NCBI GenBank assembly: GCA_963669155.1
Contig: OZ022595.1
Coordinates: forward strand, 1,263,001-1,327,000
From: Arbacia lixula
Lineage: Eukaryota > Echinodermata > Echinoidea > Arbacioida > Arbaciidae
DNA: 64,000 nucleotides
Direction: 5' to 3'
Shown: in pieces, positions 36,913-44,719 of the stretch
Layout: every line of letters begins with the position of its first letter
Position numbering within the stretch: position 1 is the first letter of the stretch
Translations under genes and position numbers: made by a program
The notes under the pieces: generated by a model
Told to the model about the DNA's origin: nothing
Databases searched by the model: none
Seen by the model: only the letters and a program-made list of their open reading frames with translations

Positions 36913-37858
36913 AGAGAGGGAGGGAGGGAGGGAGAGACAGAGACAGAGAGATACAGAGACAGAGAGAGAAAGAGGCAGAGAGAGACAGAGGGAGAGACAC
37001 ACACACACAGACATAGAAAGAGTGACAGAGAGAGAGAGAAAGAGAGTTAGAGGAGTAAACAAAAATAGGACATAGAGGAAGGGAGAAGAAAGGAACCACA
37101 AAAGGGAAGAGATAGATTGAGAGAGAATAAAATACAGAGAAGAAAAGGCAAGAGACGAGTGTGTAATGGGGAGAATGGATGAGGTGGAACATAACCTGTG
37201 TTTACTATCAATCAAAATTGAAAAATATGTTTTTAAACATTACGTGCTGTGCGATTTTGCAGAATACTTGTCATGAAAGGGGGCAGCTGAGCCCAGTACT
37301 TTTGTGATTGCTGCCCTTGTTTCAGAAAGACAGGTGTCGCATATATTCATGTGAATTATTTATTTTTCCCCCTTTTTTTATGGGGAAATGTGAATCAATA
37401 TAATGTGCACATGAGCTTTCCACTGATACCTAATTGAAAAAAATAACATTCTATCAATGTCTACTTTTATGAAGAAATCATAAAACCACAATGTAGATCA
37501 ACAATTGTGCAAATCTGAAGAGTAAAGTAGTAATTTCAACAATTCCAGCGTGTTGCCAACCACCCTCATAGCAATTTGGAAAATCATTATAAACATTTGT
37601 TGGAGCGCTGGCCTTTCCGGTCTCTTCAACCAACGGACCGCTATTCAGGAAAAACGGAAGTATAAAGCAACATCCATTCTTTTGTCTAAAAGAAGTGGCG
37701 GAGACAGTCAACATGTTTTGATGAGGCGCTTAAGGAACCAACACAAAAAAAACAAAATAGGAATCAAGGCACTTGTTTCAAACTCAGTTAACTTACCCTG
37801 ACTCTGCCCCATCCCTTCCCACTGATAACTTTCTCCTCTTGATCCATCGCAGAGCTCC
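19293..37858 (-). CDS. SLC15-type proton/oligopeptide transporter (PEPT1/2-like)
   Basis: Nineteen exons, all GT-AG and phase-consistent, give 734 residues from ATG at 37847; human PEPT1 and PEPT2 are 708 and 729. It belongs to the POT/PTR2 branch of the major facilitator superfamily and should import di- and tripeptides with protons across the plasma membrane. Residue landmarks: ExxER proton motif (EFCER, 37-41), AIYHSF with the histidine equivalent to PEPT1 His57 at 71, GTGGIKPCVAAYGGDQF in exon 5, PTR2 signature FYFSINCGSL (182-191), FWALFDQQGSRW with the binding-site tryptophan at 307, and TCGE with the glutamate at 618. Residues about 397-600 form the large extracellular domain of animal PEPTs, with N-glycosylation sequons at 414, 518, 524, 538, 559 and 583. 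It ends with a polar C-tail of about 35 residues. No broken motif was seen. Animal PEPT1 versus PEPT2 orthology cannot be decided here; SLC15A4-type is unlikely because of the extracellular domain. Confidence 0.96.
19587..20127 (+). pseudogene. frameshifted LINE fragment (RT C-terminal region)
   Basis: One frame reads CIIPVLSYGAETWTTTKRLE, GVTKRDKVRNQDLRKKT and WRWAGHLASRKDERWT; after a shift at about 20000-20011 another frame reads WIDDIREYGSVTWKRAAQDR and ends FLQQWREKG then TAG. This is the conserved C-terminal region downstream of the reverse-transcriptase palm in RTE/CR1-like non-LTR elements. 5'-truncated and frameshifted, so not functional. It lies in transporter intron 18 in antisense orientation. 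The clade is uncertain. Confidence 0.85.
20306..20413 (-). CDS. transporter exon 18
   Basis: Reads APASMKSCVQAAWLLTVTFG and NLVVVIVAESRFIESQ. 36 codons, phase 0, acceptor catccag, donor gtgagt. Matches the (Q)AAWLLTVAVGN helix of animal PEPTs. Confidence 0.95.
20700..20826. mobile_element. truncated family H MITE
   Basis: Right half only: agatcagatttcaacttt, agcacaagaacaggtcacca and acagcttggtgaaacacc, as in the copies at 46384 and 47459. It abuts another MITE. Confidence 0.7.
20835..20985. mobile_element. foldback MITE, family I, uninterrupted copy
   Basis: Left tgttgcataaaacttaccat and right atggtaagttttatacaacg are inverted repeats. This copy is empty; those at 23928 and 42825 carry an inserted family J element. 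Confidence 0.85.
21007..21135 (-). CDS. transporter exon 17 (helix with TCGE motif)
   Basis: Reads VVVTHHEVEPNSVSILLQVP then YLIITCGEILFSITGLEFSY. 43 codons, phase 0, acceptor ctccatag, donor gtacga. Contains the conserved glutamate corresponding to Glu595 of human PEPT1. Confidence 0.96.
21245..21480 (+). repeat. polypurine G/A tract
   Basis: Nearly pure purine on + (gggagaggag-type units). The ORFs across it are low-complexity. Confidence 0.9.
21615..21890 (+). repeat. second polypurine G/A tract
   Basis: Same composition as the tract at 21245. Ends about 8 bases from the transporter exon 16 donor. Confidence 0.9.
21898..22018 (-). CDS. transporter exon 16 (extracellular domain)
   Basis: One base completes glutamine, then YEVYSTSKENTSKLLGNVDV and on to GNLTDPEP. 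Two glycosylation sequons. Acceptor ccctag, donor gtaagc, phase 0 exit. Confidence 0.93.
22085..22330. mobile_element. MITE fragment, family K
   Basis: Carries ccattttcatcatgtatgca, acaatacatt.ctaatgg, gcttgtctgaggtttgtccg and agtagcaacaa, shared with 24945-25080 and with the interior of the element at 57828. Confidence 0.6.
22331..23287 (-). other. transporter intron 15 remainder
   Basis: No recognised repeat or exon. Short open frames without homologous motifs. Confidence 0.4.
23288..23419 (-). CDS. transporter exon 15 (extracellular domain)
   Basis: Reads (S)MGYFISDNSLPDNMTVLVN and YNFQVLVGNVSSAQDVEPG. Three N-glycosylation sequons. Acceptor tgtgacag, donor gtgagt, exit phase 2. Confidence 0.93.
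23928..24236. mobile_element. family I foldback with nested family J element
   Basis: Outer arms: cctattgcataaaactaact at left and atggtaagttttatgcaaca at right, family I in reverse orientation. Inner element 24010-24167 runs from gggcccgtaacataaaggtt to aacctttatgttacggggcc. Confidence 0.85.
24760..24806 (-). CDS. transporter exon 14 (short)
   Basis: Reads AKGHLEKPSKGRGEI with two bases over. Acceptor ctttcag, donor gtacag, 47 bases. Accepted because phases match on both sides; poorly conserved loop sequence. Confidence 0.85.
24935..25080. mobile_element. MITE fragment, family K
   Basis: accattttcgttatatacgg, cgaacaatacattactaatg, cttgtctgaggtatgtccaa and gtagcaacaac, matching 22110-22230 and 58020-58200. 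Confidence 0.6.
25084..25265. mobile_element. TA-flanked foldback MITE, family L
   Basis: Left tacagtgaaacctgtctata and right aagacaggtttgactgta are inverted repeats. The interior repeats ctatagacaggt and tggcc.ct words several times. Confidence 0.82.
25963..26124 (-). CDS. transporter exon 13 (extracellular domain)
   Basis: Reads GTKEVIVPVGNFDIEFEPTC and KLSSQQVATIIIYSENNQLK. 54 codons, phase 0, acceptor tttgcag, donor gtaagt. Confidence 0.94.
26125..27314 (-). other. transporter intron 12, left part
   Basis: No exon seen. The last 100 bases resemble a LINE 3' tail (ggacagaataaaatatcttg then a repeat of tatcttgta) immediately before the R2-like element. Confidence 0.45.
27302..28360 (+). 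mobile_element. 5'-truncated R2-like LINE: zinc knuckle plus restriction-like endonuclease ORF
   Basis: Uninterrupted 352-codon frame on the strand opposite the transporter, inside intron 12. The reverse-transcriptase palm is absent. Visible order: RT thumb-like helical segment, CCHC zinc knuckle (C160, C163, H171 or H172, C177 within CKFCPGTTGTLHHILSHC), then a PD-(D/E)XK endonuclease with RPD at 232-234, E249 fourteen residues on (VELTVP) and the R-K-V-E-K-Y basic helix at 264-269. CCHC followed by RLE at the C-terminus defines the R2/NeSL/Hero-type LINEs that cut DNA and prime reverse transcription on target. The nominal start codon lies at the truncation point and is not the natural start. 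The intact frame suggests a recent insertion. Confidence 0.85.
28361..28850 (+). mobile_element. 3' UTR of the R2-like LINE
   Basis: Contains a poly-T run at about 28438-28455 and a direct repeat of about 115 bases (28518-28632 and 28650-28760, both with actgcatgtttgtaa and accgttgtaat.attttgacc). Ends near cttgaataaagtcatgatat. The 3' boundary is approximate. Confidence 0.65.
28900..29125 (+). repeat. dispersed LINE/SINE 3' tail, copy 1
   Basis: gcaaatcaggcttgactagc to gatgatgataatggtaataa. Also found at 33945-34200 with an (ATCA)n tail. Confidence 0.7.
29381..29497 (-). CDS. transporter exon 12 (start of extracellular domain)
   Basis: Reads NAEISLPGDNQAVINVINAS then SDFYSGPVDIAE. 39 codons, phase 0, acceptor ttttgcag, donor gtacct. 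Confidence 0.95.
30000..30440. repeat. dispersed repeat, family G
   Basis: agacagggtggccttttcac to gacttttgcaaattggacac. Shares word order with 25370-25700, 38190-38360 and 50700-51130 in one or other orientation. Non-coding. Confidence 0.5.
30471..30641 (-). CDS. transporter exon 11 (two membrane helices)
   Basis: Reads TLNPVFILLFIPLFEGVIYP and AAGMLLAAGAYVCAGFLQLR. 57 codons, phase 0, acceptor cccccacag, donor gtgagg. Matches the TVN.ILIV.MVPIFD..YPL region of PEPT1. Confidence 0.96.
30700..30890 (+). repeat. short tandem repeat (gctgaatgcaatatatctgg unit)
   Basis: The word recurs at about 30754, 30820 (partial) and 30863, separated by similar AT-rich sequence. Confidence 0.6.
31045..31077 (-). 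CDS. transporter exon 10 (33-base microexon)
   Basis: Reads GSWRIKPDQMQ. Acceptor cttacag, donor gtaagc, phase 0 on both sides. Matches the IxPDQMQ motif preceding the helix in PEPT1. Confidence 0.93.
31481..31615 (-). CDS. transporter exon 9 (FWALFDQQGSRW)
   Basis: Reads VQLIEDIKTLLHVLFVFIPL then the substrate-binding FFWALFDQQGSRWTLQAEHM. 45 codons, phase 0, acceptor gtctgcag, donor gtcagt. Confidence 0.97.
32270..32353 (-). CDS. transporter exon 8
   Basis: Reads YAVKNRFQQRGKQERKAHWL then DWANDKYD. 28 codons, phase 0, acceptor ctctcag, donor gtaaga. Matches the IKNRF...HWLDWAxEKYD linker of PEPTs. Confidence 0.96.
32400..32543. mobile_element. family E foldback, truncated copy
   Basis: ttttcaattattgtaactta through to actaattgaaaacctacatg and caacatggtcc. 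Same family as 14851. Confidence 0.7.
32787..32869 (-). CDS. transporter exon 7
   Basis: Completes a leucine codon, then IFVLGRYFYKNNPPTGNVVG and QVVEAMG. Acceptor ccctgtcag, donor gtgagt, phase 0 exit. Confidence 0.95.
33558..33726 (-). CDS. transporter exon 6 (PTR2 signature 2)
   Basis: Reads EKEIQRFFSVFYFSINCGSL then STFITPILRHDVQCFGNDCY. Carries the FYxxINxGSL family signature. Acceptor cttacag, donor gtgagt, phase 1 exit. Confidence 0.97.
33945..34200 (+). repeat. dispersed LINE/SINE 3' tail, copy 2, with (ATCA)n
   Basis: gcgagtcaggctcgactagc to gatgatggtaataaaacaat followed by tandem caat/atca. Ends 12 bases before the exon 5 donor. Confidence 0.7.
34212..34311 (-). CDS. transporter exon 5 (GTGGIKPCVAAYGGDQF)
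   Basis: Completes tryptophan, then IGPAIGLILIGLGTGGIKPC and VAAYGGDQFNPDQ. 33 codons, phase 0 exit, donor gtgata. Family hallmark motif. Confidence 0.97.
34870..35035 (+). repeat. non-LTR 3' end: stem-loop plus (TTGAA)n tail
   Basis: At 34882-34928 agggctaaccg pairs with cggttagccct and aggtgc with gcacct, giving a stem-loop. It is followed by ttatgcaaattaaatttg and tandem aattg units. This matches the structured 3' ends that LINE reverse transcriptases recognise. Ends next to transporter exon 4. Confidence 0.6.
35051..35176 (-). CDS. transporter exon 4
   Basis: Reads (K)TIVYISQVYMIGNAVMCFT and EVYVSSGRGLVL. Acceptor ttggcag, donor gtatga (second position chosen by phase; gtttgg a few bases upstream breaks the frame). 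The loop PPQTTGHPEV is longer than in PEPT2. Confidence 0.92.
35365..35795 (-). repeat. (GGT/GAT)n trinucleotide repeat after exon 3 donor
   Basis: accacc and atcacc units on +, that is ggt/gat on the transporter strand, starting about 15 bases into the intron. ORFs in it are low-complexity. Confidence 0.92.
35806..35947 (-). CDS. transporter exon 3 (TM2-TM3, binding-site histidine)
   Basis: Reads (A)ILVLYLTNILLLGDNTSTA then IYHSFNMLCYFSPIFGAMIA and DGWLGKYK. Acceptor aatgcag, donor gtgagt, exit phase 2. Confidence 0.97.
36512..36605 (-). CDS. transporter exon 2 (ExxER motif)
   Basis: Reads KFVSGESGFPKSVFFIVGTE then FCERFSFYGMK. Holds the EFCER proton-coupling motif of TM1. Acceptor ctacag, donor gtactt, phase 1 exit. 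Confidence 0.97.
36610..37110 (+). repeat. (GA)n polypurine block with (CA)n
   Basis: Mostly pure ga dinucleotides with gaca interruptions. Begins a few bases upstream of the exon 2 acceptor in transporter sense, where it supplies the pyrimidine tract. Large ORFs here are serine/leucine artefacts. Confidence 0.93.
37797..37858 (-). CDS. transporter exon 1 (internal if spliced; contains ATG at 37847)
   Basis: From ATG it reads MDQEEKVISGKGWGRVR, phase 0 exit, donor gtaagt. Just upstream in transporter sense is ctcttcccgttctcctgacgtag-type sequence, a strong acceptor ending at 37859. If used, the 11 bases before ATG are coding in frame (GG AGC TCT GCG), which would make this an internal exon joined to an upstream first exon. 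Confidence 0.85.
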
Positions 37859-38497
37859 CTACGTCAGGAGAACGGGAAGAGATAAGGATAAACAGAACCA
37901 TTAATTCATTACTTCATCAATTAATTAATTAATTAATTCATTCACTCATTATCGTCATTGTCCTCAATGGAAATTCCCTCTGTTAGCATTACAGATATAA
38001 ACATACATTATTTACATAAATTATATTGCACAATACAAATTCAACTATGAGAGTATAAACTTTTATACATAAACACATCATAACATAAAGAAATAAGGAA
38101 AGTATTGACAAATATCTTGGTATATGCAATCACCAAAAGAAAAATATGGAACAAATTGCAAACTATAGAATACATGCAATGTAAAAGACAGGGTGCCTTT
38201 TTGCAGGTCAAACAAATAAATTTTGCACACACACAAAAAAGGAAACAAAACAGAAAATGGAAGAGGATACTTCCCTCCCAACAAATAATAGCGATCGCTA
38301 GATTTTGAGAGGTTTTTGAGCTAGTCGTCCAAAACCGTTCATATTGTAGATTATTCATGTATGCTGCTCTATGGGATTTGTGTGTGTGTCACTTGTGTAA
38401 ACATGCATCAATGGTACAGTGCATGGAAACTTGAGATCAAATTCATAGTACTTGTAATCAATTAGTGTAATCAAGTTTAATCAAATGCAATCAGCTC

Positions 38498-39703
38498 CAT
38501 TTCACAGTACTTGCAATCACTGACTGTAATCTAATGCAATCAGCCCACAGTAATTACAATCACTGACTGTAATTTAATGCCAGCAGCCTGCAGTAATTAC
38601 AATCACTGACTGTAATCTAATGCAATCGGCCCACAGTAATTACAATCACTGACCGAAATCTAATGCAACCAGCCCACAGTAATTACAATCACTGACTGTA
38701 ATCTAATGCAATCAGCCCACAGTAATTACAATCACTGACTGTAATCTAATGCAACCAGCCCACAGTAATTACAATCACTGACTGTAATCTAATGCAACCA
38801 GCCCACAGTAATTACAATCACTGACTGTAATCTAATGCAACCAGCCCACAGTAATTACAATCACTGACTGTAATCTAATGCAACCAGCCCACAGTAATTA
38901 CAATCACTGACTGTAATCTAATGCAACCAGCCCACAGTAATTACAATCACTGACTGTAATCTAATGCAACCAGCCCACAGTAATTACAATCACTGACCGA
39001 AATCTAATGCAACCAGCCCACAGTAATTACAATCACTGACTGTAATCTAATGCAACCAGCCCACAGTAATTACAATCACTGACTGTAATTTAATGCAAGC
39101 AGCCCACAGTAATTACAATCACTGACTGTAATCTAATGCAACCAGCCCACAGTAATTACAATCACTGACTGTAATCTAATGCAACCAGCCCACAGTAATT
39201 ACAATCACTGACTGTAATCTAATGCAACCAGCCTGCAGTGATTACAATCACTGACTGTAATTTAATGCAAGCAGCCCACAGTAATTACAATCACTGACTG
39301 TAATCTAATGCAACCAGCCCACAGTAATTACAATCACTGACCGAAATCTAATGCAACCAGCCCACAGTAATTACAATCACTGACTGTAATCTAATGCAAC
39401 CAGCCCACAGTAATTACAATCACTGACTGTAATCTAATGCAACCAGCCTGCAGTGATTACAATCACTGACTGTAATCTAATGCAACCAGCCCACAGTAAT
39501 TACAATCACTGACTGTAATTTAATGCCAGCAGCCTGCAGTAATTACAATCACTGACTGTAATCTAATGCCAGCAGCCTGCAGTAATTACAATCACTGACT
39601 GTAATCTAATGCAATCAGCCCACAGTAATTACAATCACTGACTGTAATCTAATGCAACCAGCCCACAGTAATTACAATCACTGACTGTAATCTAATGCAA
39701 CCA
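38498..39703 (+). repeat. 43-bp satellite array, about 27 units
   Basis: Unit: cagcccacagtaattacaat then cactgactgtaatctaatgc aac (43 bases). Spacing measured at 38541 and 38584. The variant gaccgaaatc recurs at 38649, 38993 and 39337, exactly 344 bases (8 units) apart, hinting at higher-order amplification. The flanks resemble family B foldback sequence. Confidence 0.95.
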
Positions 39704-39899
39704 GTATCATTCGTTTGAACAAGGTGATCGCAATCACTGACCGAAATTGATTGCAATCAATGGAAGTAGTGCCATTTGTGTGTAAAAAGTAACTGTAACT
39801 GCTTGCAGTCAATACAACCAGTTCTGTTTGTTTGAACACAGTAATTACAATTGCTGAATGCAAGTGATTGCAATTAATGTGAAGTTGATTCAAACAATT

Positions 39900-40620
39900 C
39901 TCATCTAGTTCAAAGCCAGACAATATGTGTTCATGTTCATGCAATGCACAAGCTAGACATTTAAAAAAAGTTTACTTGGGCTGCACTGTACCATGAAAGA
40001 CAAACATGTTCATGCAAAGCATTATGCTACATATCATCTAGTTTAGATCAAAGCAAAACCATACACGTTCATGCAAATCACAATCTAGATATCATCTGAT
40101 ATAGATCAAAGCAAGACCATACACTCCAGCTCAAAGGAATTGGCATAGGGAAAGGGAAAATGAAGAAAGGGAAGGAGCCGCAGTTTTAAACCATGGTATA
40201 TTTTGTCCAGTTCAGCATGAAACACGCTGCTTTAGCCTGAAAAGCATCATGTTTCATGCTGAACTGGACAAAATATACCGCGGTTTAAAACTGCTGCTCA
40301 TTCCCTTTCTTCCCTTTCCCTTTACCCATGCCTATTCCTTTGAGCTGTAGTGTACTGCAATCGCAAACTAGAAATCAGATCTAAATCACCTTAAGCTATA
40401 TATTATCTGATGTAGATCAAAGCAACACCATAAACATTCATGCAATGTACAAGCTAGATATCATCTGCTCTAGATCAAAGCAAGACCATACATCTTAATG
40501 CAATGCACAAGCTAGATATTGCCTGAAGTTCTGAACTACGTGTAGATCAAAGCAAGACAATATGTGTTCATGTTCATGCAATGCACAAGCTAGACATTTT
40601 AAAAAGCTTAGTTGGGCCAG
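39900..40620 (-). repeat. dispersed copies of the 59-bp unit, interrupted by a foldback
   Basis: tagatcaaagcaagaccata, catgcaatgcacaagctaga and tatcatctg words recur about every 60 bases, as the reverse complement of the array at 17022-17330. The block is split by the element at 40121-40353. Confidence 0.85.
40121..40353. mobile_element. 233-bp foldback, family M, copy 1
   Basis: Left acactccagctcaaaggaat and right attcctttgagctgtagtgt pair along about 105 bases, including gtccagttcagcatgaaac. The same length and arms occur at 46882-47114. Confidence 0.93.
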
Positions 40621-41990
40621 GGATGTGTTAGGAAGGAGAAACAACTCGAGCATAACATATTCAAACATCTGTATGGATACTAAATTGTGCTAATGAATGT
40701 CAAAAGCATTCCACAATCACTACAATGCTTTGATGTCCCATGCGCGGCACCGACATTTAGCTGCTGTCAACTTGGAAAGCAATATCTTTAATTCACTGTT
40801 TTGTCTCTGAAAGCTATGTTTCTTATCACATTTATGTGCAATTTTCAAGAAAGTTACAGGCAACACCACTAAAGATCCTGTACTAGATTTTCTTCTAAAT
40901 AATTGTTGAATGATGCACAAACGGAGATACAAGATAATATTCTACCTTACACAATTAACAAATTTCTTCACTTTCCGCAGATTCCCGCAAATGTGGGATC
41001 CAATCATTATCAAAATTATATCTTAAGCTGTTTATTTTCATTAACAAAGTTTGCGTGCATTTGCGTGCAACTGAGATATTTTAGTAGAAAAAAATGTTTA
41101 TTTTTGTTCGCTGATATCTCTTTTCCTCATAAAAGTATTGATGCAATCCAACAGAACTGGTCAAGCGAAATAAGACCCTACATTTCTTTTGTTCTATCTG
41201 AGAAACCGTTGCTACGCAATCCTGTTCCTTATTAGTAAGACACCTGAAAAGCATATGGTGAGAAGACATTTTTTTTCGGCGGTGCCACGCATGGGTTCAA
41301 AGAAAGAAAGTTGTTTCATATCCTTCCATAACACATCCCTGGTTGGGCTGCACTGTACCATGAAAGACAAACTTCATGGGCTTACAACACATTACAATAG
41401 GGTTCACATGCTTTTGACTCAATACACACTTCCCTTCATAAATAAAATCCATAAATAGCAGGACAGCAGACGGTAAATAGACAATTCAGCTCAAGTCATT
41501 TAAAGTCAAAACTGATACTGACTTTTCATTTGTAAACTACGATACGCATTACAGCATGACATTGATTTGGATATCGCCTTACATTCTATGACAGAAAAAG
41601 CAATTTTATAAAGGGATGGGACACATGCAAAAATGAATAAGGTAAGTACAGATATAAATGAATGTATTTTGAAATATTTCAAAATACATTCATTTATCAA
41701 TGTGAGAAGAGCAGCATGTTAGAAGCATATAGAAATTACAACAACCAGTAGTTTGTCATTTAGTCTATTCCCATTTAGTCTAATTCTTTAATTCTTTCTA
41801 AAAGCACAAGCTTCTTTATAGGAATTAGAAATAGGATTAAGCATGTAGATAAGAATTTAAGTATATGATAAGCATAAGCAGGCCAAATGGGAGGTATTCC
41901 AAGAGGCTATTTGAACAAACTGACCCACTATAATCCACAGAGACATGAAATACTGAGATGTGAAGAGCTAAAAAAGAAGATGGAAATAGG
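40621..41990 (-). other. intronic sequence, few recognised features
   Basis: Contains gggctgcactgtaccatgaa at 41345, also present at 39980, and a short palindrome at 41664-41699 (aatgtattttgaaatatttc and complement). Otherwise nothing identified. Confidence 0.4.
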
Positions 41991-42009
41991 CTGAGAGATG
42001 GGGAGAAAA

Positions 42010-42132
42010 GGGGTGAGTGGGGCGGGGGGGGGGGGGGTGGGGGGTGTTGAGAGATAGATGAGAGGGTGGGGGATGAATGAGCTATAGAGATAGCGGTACA
42101 AGAAAGGAGATGCCTGGGTGTGTGTGTTTGTT

Positions 42133-42190
<58 letters not shown>

Positions 42191-42240
42191 TGTGTGTGTC
42201 CTGGGGGGGGGGGGAGAGCGTGGGGGGGGATTTATTAAAT
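42010..42240 (+). repeat. poly-G and (TG)n tracts
   Basis: G runs up to 13, then about 30 tg units from 42116 to 42199, then further G runs. A second (TG)n is at 42421-42467. Confidence 0.92.
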
Positions 42241-42433
42241 GGGGTTTAATTTGATTTCATTAACGACCCTTACTGTAGGGTCATGTAATTACTTTTTGGT
42301 TGTTTTTATAATTGTGTATGTAGGAAGGTTTATTAGAATTGTATTTTGTGAGAAAAAGTGCACCTTTGTAAACAAAAATGACATATTTTATATGAATGAA
42401 ATCACAAAAAAAGCTTCTGTTTGTGTGAGTGTG

Positions 42434-42471
<38 letters not shown>

Positions 42472-42824
42472 GGGATGTTTCAAGATAGATGAGAAAGAAA
42501 AAGAGACAGAGACAGAGAGAGAGAGAGAGAGAGAGAAAGGAGGGATGAGTTATTGCAGGTTAGCGAGAATTGGAATCAGACTTTTTGACAGGAAAGGGGG
42601 CAATAAGAAAGAGGTCAGGCCATGCAGGGCAAAAATCAAAACATAATTTGCAGCGGGGCTACTTTTACCCTACTCTATACCCTTGCTTTGTATGTAGAAA
42701 ATACTAATTTTCACAAGGGTATTTTTCATGTCTTAGGGGCTCTTTTTGTATTGTGGGGGCTATATCGTCCTGCGCACCTATTAAATTTGTGCACTAACGC
42801 CATGCAATGGCATAAACATAAAAC

Positions 42825-43145
42825 AGGGCCCTGTTGCATAAAGCTGGCCATTGATGGCGTCTTTGCTACCAATGGCAATTTCTATGGAAATCTTGAACTT
42901 GATTGGCTGTCTAGGGCCCCGTAACATAAAGGTTTGCGATCAATTGCAAATATGAAAGACTAATTCTGATTGGTTACTGGTCAGTCTTCTGAACAAAAAG
43001 CGCATGTAACGATGGTGTTGATTGGCCATTACCATTTTGTGATTGATTTCAAACCTTTATGTTACGGAGCCTAGGGGTCTTACCATGGTAGTTACCATGG
43101 ATGGCAGAGTTACCATTAATTTTTAGTTTTATGCAACAGGGCCCA
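42825..43145. mobile_element. family I foldback with nested family J element (copy 2)
   Basis: Outer: cagggccctgttgcataaag to tttatgcaacagggcccag. Inner, about 42912-43073: tagggccccgtaacataaag to ctttatgttacggagccta, flanked by TA. The inner insertion point and its orientation relative to the outer element differ from the copy at 23928. Confidence 0.85.
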
Positions 43146-43183
43146 GAAAGAACTCAAAAAGAGTGGAGCATGCAGGTGGGTAC

Positions 43184-43292
43184 CTGAAGGGGGTGGAATG
43201 TACCCCACCGATGCGTTCTTCTGCCCCCTATCAGTGCCTGGTCCGTCCAGAATAAAGGGGACTATCTCCTCATCGGACATAGAGTCAGTCAT
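43184..43292 (-). CDS. probable alternative first coding exon of the transporter (1a)
   Basis: From ATG at 43292 it reads MTDSMSDEEIVPFILDGPG then NASVGYIPPPS with one base over, donor gtaccc at 43183. An in-frame TAA lies 9 bases upstream of the ATG. Splicing to the acceptor at 37859 keeps frame and gives a 774-residue protein with a 40-residue N-terminal extension (acidic, proline-rich), as expected for the cytosolic N-terminus of PEPT2-like carriers. Coding character is inferred from GC and codon use compared with the AT-rich, stop-rich surroundings. No transcript evidence. Confidence 0.6.
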
Positions 43293-43339
43293 TGGCCGTT
43301 ATCACTGATGCACCGCCCACTTCTTAAAGTCCCACGCCG

Positions 43340-43620
43340 GTATTTCTCATTAGTAGTACTAGAAACGATACCAAATTAAACGGCCTTATAAAGGAGCCTA
43401 GAGCTTGTTTTTAGTATCATGCATTTACTAGGTGTTAAATTTTTTTTGACACTTTTGACAAGTAGATATACTGTATACACAGATTAAGATTTTTTCTATT
43501 TTATTAGTAATTATTAATATCAAGGTTGATACCTGTAGCCCCAAACCAAATATTTGTGGTGGATGGTTCTGCACGTGTTATACTGCATGAGACGAGACAT
43601 GGGATATACAAGTAGATAGA
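43340..43620. repeat. repeat also present at 44750-44935
   Basis: tatttgtggtggatggttct and gagacgagacatgggatata match ctatttgtggtgcttggttg and aagacaagacatgggctata in order. Unclassified. Confidence 0.6.
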
Positions 43621-44719
43621 TAGAAAGATATTAACCCGTTCTGTACTGAGCACGTGTATGTGAGTTGGCTTTTCTACACTCATATACTGAGCGGCCCGAC
43701 TCTCACATAATCTGCTGTACAGACCATAGATGACAGGGTATGAATAAGCTTCAAATTCATCATGGGGAGCAATTAAGCCATAGCCCTTTGGTTACTGCTC
43801 TTCCAGAGCAAATGTTAACATCCTATGTTCTTAACTGGACTAGGGGTTTCAAAGTCTGAAAATATAAACATAAACAATGGATTGAGATATATACAAAGAC
43901 AGCTAGCTAGATAGACAGACAGATAGATAAGTATTTTAAGCTACCCAAAATTCGTCAGCATTTCAACGAACCATCAAATCCATATAGCATACAGCACAAG
44001 GATTCGATGGTTCCTAAAGATGCAGATCAATTATCCTACTGATGATGCAAACAGTGGGTGCGTTTATGCTCATTTTTGGGGAGCTAAAATCACCATTTTG
44101 ATACATGTTTAGTTCAAAATGTGGCTGCGATCATGCTCATTTTGAATGTATACAAGTTTAAATGATGTCATCTCAACAGTAAACAATACCCCAGTAAAGC
44201 TCGTTTTGGATGAACGTTTTCAATCAGCGGTTCAAAAGGCTGATACTGCCTTAGCAAATTGAGCATAAACGCACCCAGTGTTGCGTCAAATGACAGAAAT
44301 GGCTTTGTACACGATATGGAAATGACAATTGGAAAGTCAAAGCATCATAACAAAAATGCACACTCATACACTTCTATGCTAGATTGCAATGTAACAGTGA
44401 TGCATGCATGATCATTGAAAGAAAATAACCTTGAAGCAAGACAAAATCAACAAGCTCAATGACAAAATTATGTATATTGTAAAAGGAAACCTGGTTTACT
44501 GAAAGGAGTTTGATTATTATCAATATACAATACAATATCAACAATATAATAGGGAACATTATGCTGTGAAGTAATAATCTGTTTTCAAAAATACATTTTC
44601 ATAGCAGCATTTTTGCCAATTTGAAGAGCAAAGGTGTGATTTCAACATTTCCAGCATGTTGCCGATTTGAAGATTTAGCAATCCTTGCACCTTTATTTTT
44701 CCTTTTTAAAAGTCATTAC

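Noticed and set aside
36493-37215. 240- and 152-codon minus-strand ORFs and a 163-codon plus ORF
   Set aside because: Read-through of (GA)n. Only the short stretch at 36512-36605 is real coding sequence (transporter exon 2).
38498-39703. CRISPR-like array of direct repeats
   Set aside because: Units are head-to-tail with no unique spacers, in a eukaryotic intron. It is a satellite.
43280-43340. Start codon choice between the two methionines of exon 1a (MTDSM)
   Set aside because: Either ATG is possible; the first was kept because an in-frame stop lies just upstream. No separate feature was made for the second.
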